Shown one piece after another: positions 24,666-32,994 of a stretch of DNA of 64,000 nt. How positions within the stretch are numbered: position 1 is the stretch's first letter; each line of letters starts with the position of its first letter. The notes beneath the pieces are model-generated. The model was given only the letters and a program-made list of their open reading frames with translations, was not told the DNA's origin and made no database searches. The stretch covers positions 9,580 through 73,579 of the forward strand of contig CAZIOS010000011.1 of assembly GCA_964540905.1 (NCBI GenBank), written 5' to 3'. This stretch comes from VAYN01 sp964540905. GTDB taxonomy: Bacteria; Actinomycetota; Thermoleophilia; Solirubrobacterales; 70-9. Both the position numbers and the translations under genes were made by a program.

Positions 24666-25853
24666 GTGCCGTCGCGACGGATACCCCTCGGCCTCAGCGG
24701 CGAGCCGCCCCCGGGCTGGCTCGGCGCCCTCTCCTCGCTCGCCGTCGTCGCCCTCGGCACGCTGCTGGTGCTGCCGCTGAAGTCGGTCGCGACCCCGGTC
24801 TCGCTGGGCATCGTCTTCATCCCCGGGGTGCTGCTGATCGCGACCGTCTGGGGACTGCGGCAGGGGCTGCTGACGGCGGCGCTCAGCGCCCTCAGCTTCA
24901 ACTGGTTCTCGATCCCGCCGGTCGGCCGCCTCGACATCGCCGACAAGCACGACTTCGTCGCCTTCGTCGTCTTCGCGATCGTCGCCCTCGCCAGCGGCAC
25001 CCTGGCCGAGCTGGCCCGCGCCCGCGCCGCCGAGGCCGAGCGCCGCCGCGAGCAGGCCGACCGCGCCCTCGCCGAGCTGGAGGAGATGGCGCGCGAGCGC
25101 GACCGCATGCAGGCGGAGGCGATCGAGGCCGAGGCGCTGCGCCGCTCCGACGAGCTGAAGACGGCGCTGCTGCGCTCGGTCTCGCACGACCTGCGGACGC
25201 CGCTGACCTCGATGATCGCCGCCGGCGCCGCCCTCGACTCGCCCAGCATCGACGCCGCCGAGCGCCACGAGCTGAGCGAGGCGGTGGTCGAGGGCGGCCA
25301 GCGGCTCTCGCGCCTGGTCGAGAACCTGCTCGACGTCTCGCGGCTGGAGTCGGGCAAAGCCGAGCCCAGCCGCGAGCCGGTCGACCTCGGCGAGCTCCTG
25401 GAGGCCGCCCGCGACTCGATCGGCACCGAGGCCGAGGTGCGGCTGGCGATCGACCCGGAGCTGCCGGCGTTGCACGCCGACGCCGCCCAGCTCGAGCGCG
25501 CCTTCGCCAACCTGCTCGACAACGCCGTCGTCCACGGCGAGGGCCAGCCGGTCCTGGTCCGCTCGCGGCTGGTCGGGCCGCGGCTGGTGGTGCGGGTGGT
25601 CGACCGCGGCCCCGGTATCCCCGAGGGCGACCGCGAGCGCATCTTCGAGCCCTTCTTCCGCGCCGCCGGGCCCGACGCCAACCACGGCTCCGGCCTCGGC
25701 CTGGCGATCGCCCGCGGCTTCATCGAGGCCAACGGCGGCGAGATCGGGGTCGAGTCGCTGCCGGGGCAGGGCAGCAGCTTCGTCGTCACCTTCCCGGCCC
25801 CGGGGGCCGCCGCGGGCAACGGCGGGGCCGGGACCGGCGGGGCCGAGCGGTGA
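24666..25853 (+). CDS. Sensor histidine kinase equal to the C-terminal half of KdpD
   Basis: 395 residues from GTG 24666. Four close-packed helices (about 20-115; DUF4118) are followed by a coiled coil, HisKA with H174 (SVSHDLRTPLTS), and HATPase boxes FANLLDNAVVHG, DRGPGIP and GSGLGLAIARG. This is exactly the part of KdpD that lies after the Usp domain; the KdpD N-terminal half is a separate gene at 31261, on the far side of the ATPase genes. It overlaps kdpE (GTGA). Confidence 0.93.
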   Translation: MPSRRIPLGLSGEPPPGWLGALSSLAVVALGTLLVLPLKSVATPVSLGIVFIPGVLLIATVWGLRQGLLTAALSALSFNWFSIPPVGRLDIADKHDFVAFVVFAIVALASGTLAELARARAAEAERRREQADRALAELEEMARERDRMQAEAIEAEALRRSDELKTALLRSVSHDLRTPLTSMIAAGAALDSPSIDAAERHELSEAVVEGGQRLSRLVENLLDVSRLESGKAEPSREPVDLGELLEAARDSIGTEAEVRLAIDPELPALHADAAQLERAFANLLDNAVVHGEGQPVLVRSRLVGPRLVVRVVDRGPGIPEGDRERIFEPFFRAAGPDANHGSGLGLAIARGFIEANGGEIGVESLPGQGSSFVVTFPAPGAAAGNGGAGTGGAER

Positions 25854-26530
25854 GCGCGGCGCCGCGGATCCTCGTCTGCGACGACGAGCCGCAGATCCTG
25901 CGGGCGCTGACCGTGATCCTGCGCGACGCCGGCTACGAGGCGGTGCCGGCCAGCACCGGGGAGGAGGCGCTCGACCGCGCCGCGGTCAAACCGCCGGAGG
26001 CGGCGATCCTCGACCTGATGCTGCCCGACGTCGACGGGGTCGAGCTGACGCGGCGGTTGCGCGAGTGGAGCCAGATGCCGATCCTCGTCCTCTCCGCCGT
26101 CGGCGAGGAGGACCGCAAGGTCGAAGCGCTGGCGGCCGGCGCCGACGACTACGTGACCAAGCCCTTCGGCCCGCGCGAGCTGGTGGCGCGGCTGGAGGCG
26201 CTGCTGCGGCGCGCCCAGCCGCAGGGCGCGGAGCCGACGATCGTCGCCGAGGGGATCGAGATCGACCTCGCCGGGCGCACGGTCCGCCGCGACGGTGAGC
26301 CGGTCCACCTGACCCCGACCGAGTTCGGCTTGTTGCGGGAGTTGGCTCGTAACCGTGGCAAGCTGATCACCCACCGCGCCCTCTTGGTCGAGGTCTGGGG
26401 GGTCGAGTACGAAGACGACTTCCAGGTTCTGCGCGCCCACGTCGCCAACCTGCGCCGCAAGATCGAGCCCCCCGACGGCCCTCGCTACATCAAGACCGAC
26501 CCCGGCGTGGGCTACCGCTTCGCGGTCTGA
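25850..26530 (+). CDS. kdpE: Kdp response regulator (OmpR family)
   Basis: 226 residues from GTG 25850. Receiver domain with DDEP, D55 (AAILDLMLPD) and K of DDYVTKPFGPREL; winged helix with LTPTEFGLLRELARNRGKLI and a C-terminal GVGYRF. The fit to KdpE rests on sequence type plus position between the Kdp kinase and the kdp structural genes, which it presumably activates at low potassium. Confidence 0.95.
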   Translation: MSAAPRILVCDDEPQILRALTVILRDAGYEAVPASTGEEALDRAAVKPPEAAILDLMLPDVDGVELTRRLREWSQMPILVLSAVGEEDRKVEALAAGADDYVTKPFGPRELVARLEALLRRAQPQGAEPTIVAEGIEIDLAGRTVRRDGEPVHLTPTEFGLLRELARNRGKLITHRALLVEVWGVEYEDDFQVLRAHVANLRRKIEPPDGPRYIKTDPGVGYRFAV

Positions 26531-26607
26531 CAGGTCTTCACACGATCTGTATGGGGGCGACGGATTGCTTCATGCGGCCTTGACGGGGGCGGGCGCATGA
26601 TCGGCAC

Positions 26608-26730
26608 ATGCCACTCGCAGACATCTTTCCCGGTGGTGGCGGCCCGCTCGCCGACCTCCTCGCGATAGCGATCGCGGTCGGCCTCTTCGCCCTCCTCTAC
26701 TGGGCGATCGACCTGATCGACCGGATATGA
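26608..26730 (+). CDS. Unnamed 40-residue membrane protein at the head of the kdp operon
   Basis: ATG 26608, one clear transmembrane helix (ADLLAIAIAVGLFALLYWAI) ending in DLIDRI. Its TGA overlaps the kdpF ATG by four bases (ATGA), the same coupling as within kdpFACB, so it is almost certainly translated. Too short for most gene callers. Could be a second KdpF-like stabilising peptide or a small regulator; no function known to me. Confidence 0.7.
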   Translation: MPLADIFPGGGGPLADLLAIAIAVGLFALLYWAIDLIDRI

Positions 26731-26837
26731 CCCTGACCCTCGCCACGATCACCGCTGCGGACATCTTTGGCCTGATCGTCTCGGCCTTGGTCTGCGTCTA
26801 CCTGATCTACGCGCTGCTGCGGGGAGAGAAGCTCTAG
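26727..26837 (+). CDS. kdpF: Potassium-transporting ATPase small subunit KdpF
   Basis: 36 residues from ATG 26727. A single helix with the typical ending LVCVYLIYALLRGEKL, which matches the KdpF pattern (helix then a short basic/acidic tail). Stabilises the KdpFABC complex. The stop TAG is followed at once by the kdpA ATG. Confidence 0.9.
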   Translation: MTLTLATITAADIFGLIVSALVCVYLIYALLRGEKL

Positions 26838-28598
26838 ATGTTCCAGGGTTGGGTCCAGATCGCGATCTATATCGCCGTCCTCGTCGCCCTGGTCAAGCCG
26901 GTCGGCATTTACATGGCGCGCGTCTTCTCCAACCAACGCGTCTTCCTCAGCCCCGTCGTCGGGCCGATCGAGCGCCTCACCTACAAGGTGTTGCGCGTGA
27001 AGCCCGAGGCGGAGGGCCAGGACTGGAAGGCCTACGCCCGCAGCGTGATCGTCTTCTCGCTGTTCTCCTGGCTGGCGCTCTACCTGATCCTCCGCACCCA
27101 GGGAATCCAGCCGTTCAATCCGCAGGGCTTCCACTCCGGACCCTGGGACCTCAGCTTCAACACCGCCTCCTCGTTCGTCACCAACACCAACTGGCAGTAC
27201 TACGGCGGCGAGACGACGCTCACCTATTTCACCCAGATGGCCGGTCTGACGGTCCAGAACTTCATCTCAGCGGGCGTCGGGATCGTCGTCGTGATCGCCC
27301 TGATCCGCGGCATCGTCGCCCGCTCCGGTCGCGAGATCGGCAACTTCTGGCAGGACCTGGTCCGCACCCTCCTCTACATCCTGCTGCCGATCTCGATCAT
27401 CGGCGCCCTCTTCCTCGTCTCCCAGGGGGTGATCCAGAACCTCGGCGATTCGTCGGTGATCCACACCCTCACCGGTGGCCAGCAGATCCTGGCCCAGGGC
27501 CCGGTCGCCTCGCAGGAGGCGATCAAGGAGCTCGGCACCAACGGCGGCGGCTTCTTCAACGTCAACTCGGCCTACCCGTTCGAGAACTCCAGCGGCCTGA
27601 CCAACTTCTTCGAGATGCTGCTGATCCTCGTCATCCCGGCCGGGCTCACCTACACCTACGGCCGCATGGTCGGCAGCCAGCGCCAGGGCTGGGCGATCTT
27701 CTCGGCGATGTTCGTCCTCTTCGTCGCCGGCGTCGCCGTCGTCTACATCGCCGAGCAGCACGGCACCCCCGCCCAGCACGCGGCCGGCCTCCACACCCAC
27801 GCCTTCAGCGGCTCGACCGGCGGCAACATGGAGGGCAAGGACCAGCGCTTCGGAATCGCCGGCACTTCACTTTGGACGGCGATCACCACCGTGACCTCGT
27901 GCGGCGCGGTCAACGGCGCGCTGGAGTCGCTGACCGGGCTCGGCCAGCTGGTGCCGTTCTCCAACCTCAGCTTGAGCGAGGTCGTCTTCGGCGGCGTCGG
28001 CACCGGCCTCTACTCGATGCTGCTCTACGTCATCCTCGCCGTCTTCATCGGCGGCCTGATGGTCGGGCGCACCCCCGAGTACCTCGGCAAGAAGATCCAG
28101 GCGCGGGAGATCAAGCTGGTCTCGCTTGGCGTCCTCGTCACCCCGCTCGTGGTCCTGCTCTCCTCCGGCCTCGCCTCGGCGACCCGCTTGGGGACGCGCT
28201 CGATCTACGCCGGCATCAACCCGCAGGGCTTCTCGGAGACCCTCTACGCCTACCTCTCCCAGGCCAACAACAACGGCTCCGCCCTGGCCGGTTACACCGG
28301 CTTCATCCAGCCCAACGCGCCCGGCAACGTCGGCGCCTACGGGATCAGCTTCGCCGACCTGCTCGGCGGTGGGGTGATGGTGATCGCCCGCCTCCTGCCG
28401 ATCCTCTTCGTCCTCGCCGTCGCCGGCGCGCTCGCCGGCAAGAAGGTCTCGCCGGCGGGCCTGGGGACGATGCGGACCGACAACCCGACCTTCGTCATCC
28501 TGCTGATCGGCGTCGTGATCTTGGTCGGCGCCCTGACCTTCTTCCCGGCACTCCTGCTCGGGCCGGTCGTCCAGAGCCTGACCACGAGGTTGTTCTGA
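26838..28598 (+). CDS. kdpA: Potassium-transporting ATPase channel-like subunit A
   Basis: 586 residues from ATG 26838. Potassium-selective, channel-like subunit with four pore-loop segments: NTNWQYYGGE, ELGTNGGGFFN, TVTSCGAVNGA and NNNGSALAG. Ten hydrophobic helices. The TGATG junction puts kdpC immediately downstream, not kdpB. Confidence 0.97.
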   Translation: MFQGWVQIAIYIAVLVALVKPVGIYMARVFSNQRVFLSPVVGPIERLTYKVLRVKPEAEGQDWKAYARSVIVFSLFSWLALYLILRTQGIQPFNPQGFHSGPWDLSFNTASSFVTNTNWQYYGGETTLTYFTQMAGLTVQNFISAGVGIVVVIALIRGIVARSGREIGNFWQDLVRTLLYILLPISIIGALFLVSQGVIQNLGDSSVIHTLTGGQQILAQGPVASQEAIKELGTNGGGFFNVNSAYPFENSSGLTNFFEMLLILVIPAGLTYTYGRMVGSQRQGWAIFSAMFVLFVAGVAVVYIAEQHGTPAQHAAGLHTHAFSGSTGGNMEGKDQRFGIAGTSLWTAITTVTSCGAVNGALESLTGLGQLVPFSNLSLSEVVFGGVGTGLYSMLLYVILAVFIGGLMVGRTPEYLGKKIQAREIKLVSLGVLVTPLVVLLSSGLASATRLGTRSIYAGINPQGFSETLYAYLSQANNNGSALAGYTGFIQPNAPGNVGAYGISFADLLGGGVMVIARLLPILFVLAVAGALAGKKVSPAGLGTMRTDNPTFVILLIGVVILVGALTFFPALLLGPVVQSLTTRLF

Positions 28599-29185
28599 TG
28601 TGGAAGGACCTCAAGACCGGGCTGATCGCGATCGTCGCGATGACGGTCTTCCTCGGCCTCGCCTACCCGCTGGCGATCACCGGCATCTCCCAGGTCGTCT
28701 TCCCCAGCAAGGCCAACGGCTCCAAGGTGAGCCTGAATGGCAAGGTCGTCGGCTCGAGTCTGATCGGCCAGGAATTCAAGGGCAAGGCCTACTTCCACTC
28801 GCGCCCGTCGGCGACCGAATACTCCGGCGACGTCACCTTCTTCGGCAACGCCGCCCCCAACAGCCCCGAAGCACGCGAAGAAGTCCGCGAATACATGAAG
28901 GCTTATCTGCAGCTCGAGAAGCCCTACGACAAGGCGCTGACCAGCGAAGGCGTTCCGGTCGACGCCGTCACCCAGTCGGCCTCCGGCGTCGACCCTGAAA
29001 TCTCACAGGCCAACGCCTGGATTCAAGCGCACCGCATCGCCGCCGTGCGCCACCTCTCGCTCACCAAGGTCGACGAACTGATCTCCGACCACACCGACGG
29101 CCGTTTCCTCGGCGTCCTCGGTGAGCCGGGGGTCGACGTCCTCGAGCTCAACATCGCCCTCGACAAGGAAGCGCCGATCAGATGA
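28598..29185 (+). CDS. kdpC: Potassium-transporting ATPase subunit C, placed before kdpB
   Basis: 195 residues from ATG 28598, sharing TGATG with kdpA. An N-terminal helix (LIAIVAMTVFLGLAYPLAIT) is followed by the exported domain: GSSLIGQEFKGKAYFHSRPS, NAAPNSP, PVDAVTQSASGVDPEISQAN and a C-terminal GEPGVDVLELNIAL. Normal length. Overlaps kdpB by four bases. The gene order F-A-C-B is unusual; the common order is F-A-B-C. Glutamate codons are mostly GAA. Confidence 0.96.
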   Translation: MWKDLKTGLIAIVAMTVFLGLAYPLAITGISQVVFPSKANGSKVSLNGKVVGSSLIGQEFKGKAYFHSRPSATEYSGDVTFFGNAAPNSPEAREEVREYMKAYLQLEKPYDKALTSEGVPVDAVTQSASGVDPEISQANAWIQAHRIAAVRHLSLTKVDELISDHTDGRFLGVLGEPGVDVLELNIALDKEAPIR

Positions 29186-31245
29186 CCACCGAAGCTCAGG
29201 CTCGCTCGCTCTTCGACCCGGAGATCCTCCGCCCGGCTCTCTGGGAGTCCGTGAAGAAGCTCGATCCCCGCGTGCAGGCCCGCAACCCGGTGATGTTCGT
29301 GGTCGAGATCGGCGCCGTCATCACCACCGTCGCCTGGCTGATCCAGGTCTTCGGCGGCAAGCCGCTCGGCGGTGGCCACGAGGCGGCCTGGTTCACCTTC
29401 TCGATCTCGATCTGGCTCTGGCTCACCGTCGTCTTCGCCAACATGGCGGAGGCGCTGGCGGAGGGACGCGGCCGTGCTCAGGCGGCGAGCCTGCGAGCGA
29501 TGCGGACCGAGACCACCGCCCGCCTGCGCGACGGCGGCGAGAAATCCGCCGCCGAGCTGACCCGTGGCGACGTCGTCGTGATCGAGGCGGGGGAGCCGAT
29601 CCCCGGCGACGGCACCGTGATCGAGGGCATCGCCTCGGTCGACGAGTCGGCGATCACCGGCGAGTCGGCGCCGGTCATCCGCGAGGCCGGCGGCGACCGC
29701 TCCGCCGTCACCGGCGGCACCAAGGTGCTCTCCGATCGGATCGTGGTCGAGATCACGCAGGAACCGGGCAAATCCTTCCTCGATCGGATGATCGCCCTGG
29801 TCGAGGGTGCAGAACGGCGCAAGACCCCGAACGAGATCGCGCTCGGGATCCTGCTGGCGGCGCTGACCCTGATCTTCGTGATCGTCATCGTCTCGCTGCG
29901 CCCGTTTGCGCTTTTCGCCAACACCGAACTCTCGGAGACGACCCTGATCGCGCTGCTGGTGGCGCTGATCCCGACCACGATCGGGGCGCTGCTCTCGGCG
30001 ATCGGCATCGCCGGCATGGACCGGCTGGTGCGCCGCAACGTCCTCGCCCTCTCTGGCCGCGCCGTCGAGGCCTCCGGCGACTGCGATGTGCTGCTGCTCG
30101 ACAAGACCGGGACGATCACGCTCGGCAACCGCGAGGCGACCGAATTCATCCCGATGCCGGGTGTGGAGGAGAGCGAGCTGGCCGAGGCGGCGCAGATGTC
30201 CTCGCTCGCCGACGAGACGCCCGAGGGACGTTCGATCGTCGTCCTCGCCAAGGGCTTCGGCATCCGCGAGCACGAGTTCGCCGGCCACGAGCCGACCTTC
30301 GTCCCCTTCACCGCGCAGACGCGGATGAGCGGCTGCGACTTCAACGGCACCCGCCTGCGCAAGGGCGCCGGCGACGCGATCGAGGCCTGGGTCGCCGCGG
30401 AGGGCGGGCGCGCCCCGGCCGAGCTGAGGGCGCAGCTCGATCGCATCGGTCGCGAGGGAGGAACCCCGCTCGCCGTTGCCCGCAACGAGCGGGTGCTCGG
30501 CGTGATCTACCTCAAAGACATCGTCAAGGAAGGGATGAAAGCCCGCTTCGACCAGCTGCGGGCGATGGGCATCCGCACGATCATGGTCACCGGCGACAAC
30601 AAGCTGACCGCCGCGAAGATCGCCGAGGAGGCGGGGGTCGACGACTTCCTCGCCGAAGCGACCCCGGAGCGCAAGCTCGAGCTGATCAAGGAGCAGCAGT
30701 CCGACGGCCGTCTGATCGCGATGACCGGCGACGGCACCAACGACGCCCCGGCGCTGGCCCAGGCCGATGTCGGCGTGGCGATGAACACCGGCACCCAGGC
30801 CGCCCGCGAGGCTGGAAACATGGTCGACCTCGACTCCAACCCGACCAAGCTGATCGAGATCGTCGAGGTCGGCAAGCAGCTGCTGATCACCCGCGGCGCC
30901 CTCACCACCTTCTCGATCGCCAACGACGTCGCCAAGTACTTCGCGATCCTGCCGGCGATGTTTGTCGCCACCTACGCCACCGCCGGCCACGGTGGCCCGC
31001 TCGGCGCCCTCAACGTGATGTCCCTCGGCACCCCGGAATCGGCGATCCTCTCGGCGGTGATCTTCAACGCCCTGATCATCCCCCTGCTGATCCCGCTCTC
31101 CCTGCGCGGCGTCCGCTACCGGCCGATCGGCGCCACCGGGCTGCTGCGGCGCAACATGCTGATCTACGGCCTCGGCGGCCTGATCGCCCCCTTCATCGGG
31201 ATCAAGCTGATCGACCTCGTCGTCCACAACCTGCTGGGAGCCTGA
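29182..31245 (+). CDS. kdpB: Potassium-transporting ATPase P-type subunit B
   Basis: 687 residues from ATG 29182. P-type ATPase catalytic subunit: phosphorylated D307 in DKTGTIT, actuator loop ITGESAPV, hinge MTGDGTNDAPALAQADVGVA and the TFSIANDVAKYFAILPAMF helix typical of KdpB. Full length. Hydrolyses ATP to drive potassium uptake through KdpA. Confidence 0.98.
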   Translation: MTTEAQARSLFDPEILRPALWESVKKLDPRVQARNPVMFVVEIGAVITTVAWLIQVFGGKPLGGGHEAAWFTFSISIWLWLTVVFANMAEALAEGRGRAQAASLRAMRTETTARLRDGGEKSAAELTRGDVVVIEAGEPIPGDGTVIEGIASVDESAITGESAPVIREAGGDRSAVTGGTKVLSDRIVVEITQEPGKSFLDRMIALVEGAERRKTPNEIALGILLAALTLIFVIVIVSLRPFALFANTELSETTLIALLVALIPTTIGALLSAIGIAGMDRLVRRNVLALSGRAVEASGDCDVLLLDKTGTITLGNREATEFIPMPGVEESELAEAAQMSSLADETPEGRSIVVLAKGFGIREHEFAGHEPTFVPFTAQTRMSGCDFNGTRLRKGAGDAIEAWVAAEGGRAPAELRAQLDRIGREGGTPLAVARNERVLGVIYLKDIVKEGMKARFDQLRAMGIRTIMVTGDNKLTAAKIAEEAGVDDFLAEATPERKLELIKEQQSDGRLIAMTGDGTNDAPALAQADVGVAMNTGTQAAREAGNMVDLDSNPTKLIEIVEVGKQLLITRGALTTFSIANDVAKYFAILPAMFVATYATAGHGGPLGALNVMSLGTPESAILSAVIFNALIIPLLIPLSLRGVRYRPIGATGLLRRNMLIYGLGGLIAPFIGIKLIDLVVHNLLGA

Positions 31246-31260
31246 GCCAGGGGGGCCGGG

Positions 31261-32388
31261 ATGGAGCGCGGCCGCTACAAGATCTTCCTCGGGATGGCGG
31301 CGGGGGTCGGCAAGACCTACCGGATGCTGCAGGAGGGTCAGGCCGAGGCCGCCGCCGGTCGCGACGTCGTGATCGGCTACCTGGAGCCGCACCGGCGCGA
31401 GGAGACCAGCGCCCAGGCGCGCGGGCTGGAGACGCTGCCCCGCCGCCGGATCCCGATCGGCGACGTCGTCGTCGAGGAGATGGACCTGCCGGCGCTGCTC
31501 GCCCGCGACCCGGAGTTGGCGCTGGTCGACGAGCTCGCCCACAGCAACGCCCCCGGCCTCGTCCACGGCAAGCGCTTCGAGGACATCGCCGAGGCGCTGG
31601 AGGCGGGGATCGACGTCTTCTCCACCGTCAACGTCCAGCACCTCGAGTCGCTCAACGACCAGGTCGCCGAGCTGACCGGGGTGCGGGTGCGGGAGACCGT
31701 GCCCGACTCGGTGCTCGGCGCTGCCGACGAGGTGGTGCTGATCGACCTCACCCCGGAGGCGCTGATCGCCCGCCTGCGGGCGGGCAAGATCTACCCCGGC
31801 GAGACGATCGACGCGGCGCTGAACAACTTCTTCCGGATCGAGAACCTCGCCGCCCTGCGCGAGGTCAGCCTGCGCCAGGTCGCCGAGGACGTCGAGTCCA
31901 AGCGGCTGGTCCACGGCCAGGACGAGCCGCTCGGCACCCGCGGCGAGGAGCGGGTCGCGGCCGACGCGCCGCGGGCGGTCGGCGAGCGGCTGCTGGCGCT
32001 GATCCGGCCCCAGCCCAGCTCCCAGCGCCTGGTCCGCCGCGCCTGGCGCTCGGCCCAGCGGCTCGGCACCGACCTCGACCTGCTCTGGGTGAAGCCGCCT
32101 GGGAAGCCGCTGGCGGGCGAGCAGGAGCGCCAGGTGACGGCGCTGCGCCAGCTCGCCTCGGTGCTCGGCGCGACGCTGCTGATCGAGGAGCACGACGACC
32201 TCGTCGCCGCTGTCGCCCGGGTCGTGCGCGAGCGCGGCTCCACCTACATCATGGTCGGCGAGGCGAAGCCGCCGCGGGGGCTGGCGCGCCTGCGCGAGCC
32301 GCTGCCGCAGCGGCTGATGCGGGCGACCCCGCCCGGCGTCGACGTCCGCATCGTCGCCCACCGCGGCCAGAGGGAGGGGGAGCGGTGA
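31261..32388 (+). CDS. Stand-alone N-terminal sensor half of KdpD (KdpD + Usp domains)
   Basis: 375 residues from ATG 31261. The KdpD domain has Walker A GMAAGVGKT (residues 11-19) and a Walker B-like LALVDELAHSNAPG, plus TVNVQHLESLNDQV; a Usp domain follows from about residue 245. There is no membrane or kinase part. Together with the kinase at 24666 it rebuilds a complete KdpD, so the two are expected to interact. GGGGCCGGG just before the ATG. Confidence 0.94.
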   Translation: MERGRYKIFLGMAAGVGKTYRMLQEGQAEAAAGRDVVIGYLEPHRREETSAQARGLETLPRRRIPIGDVVVEEMDLPALLARDPELALVDELAHSNAPGLVHGKRFEDIAEALEAGIDVFSTVNVQHLESLNDQVAELTGVRVRETVPDSVLGAADEVVLIDLTPEALIARLRAGKIYPGETIDAALNNFFRIENLAALREVSLRQVAEDVESKRLVHGQDEPLGTRGEERVAADAPRAVGERLLALIRPQPSSQRLVRRAWRSAQRLGTDLDLLWVKPPGKPLAGEQERQVTALRQLASVLGATLLIEEHDDLVAAVARVVRERGSTYIMVGEAKPPRGLARLREPLPQRLMRATPPGVDVRIVAHRGQREGER

Positions 32389-32960
32389 TCGAGCACGTGC
32401 TGGTCGGCGTCGCCCTCTTCGCCGGGCTCGGCGGCGGCTACCTGATCGCCCGCTCGCGCCTGCGTGGCGGCCGCTCCCAGCGCCCCGACGCCGTCCATCA
32501 GATCCTCCTCCCCTTCACCGGCACCGAGATCTCCCGCCGCGCCGTCGACGCCGCCCTGCGCCTGGCCCGGGCCGAGGGCGCGACCCTGATGCCCGCCTAC
32601 CTGGCCCAGGTGCCGAAGCGGCTGCCGCTGGAGTGCCCGATCCCGAACGAGGCGACCCGGGCGATGCCGATGCTGGAGGCGATCGAACAGCGGGCGACCG
32701 CCCAGGGGGTGCCGGTCGACGCCCGGATCGAGCGCGGCCGCTCCTACCGCCACGCGCTGGAGCGGCTGCTGGGCAGGGAGACCTTCGACCGGGTCGTGGT
32801 CTCGGCGACGGCGACCGGCGCCGCCGGCTTCTCCGGCGAAGACCTGGTCTGGCTGCTGCGCAAGGCGCCGGCCGAGGTGCTGATCCTGCGCCCGGGCCCG
32901 GAGGACCGGCGGGTGCTGAGCGCGACCGGCCCCGGCGGCAACGGCGCCGCCCCGGTCTAG
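32385..32960 (+). CDS. Membrane-anchored universal stress (UspA) protein
   Basis: 191 residues from GTG 32385, overlapping the KdpD-half stop. One N-terminal helix (VGVALFAGLGGGYLIA), then a Usp domain (ILLPFTGTEISRRAVDAALR ... FDRVVVSATATGAAGFSGED). The glycine-rich ATP motif is degenerate, so nucleotide binding is uncertain. Last gene of the kdp operon; may modulate the split KdpD. Confidence 0.82.
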   Translation: MIEHVLVGVALFAGLGGGYLIARSRLRGGRSQRPDAVHQILLPFTGTEISRRAVDAALRLARAEGATLMPAYLAQVPKRLPLECPIPNEATRAMPMLEAIEQRATAQGVPVDARIERGRSYRHALERLLGRETFDRVVVSATATGAAGFSGEDLVWLLRKAPAEVLILRPGPEDRRVLSATGPGGNGAAPV

Positions 32961-32975
32961 TCGCGGCTGGGCCGG

Positions 32976-32994
32976 CGGGCTCGGTCAGAGCCCG
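32976..32994. terminator. Hairpin between the convergent kdp and Nramp-like genes
   Basis: CGGGCTC, loop GGTCA, GAGCCCG: a perfect 7-bp GC stem overlapping the last codons of the Nramp-like gene. No T-tract. Possible two-way terminator. Confidence 0.4.

Noticed and set aside
26580..26608. TTGACG as the -35 of the kdp operon promoter
   Set aside because: No acceptable -10 at 16-18 bases; the kdp genes may be read from the kinase promoter, so no promoter was called.
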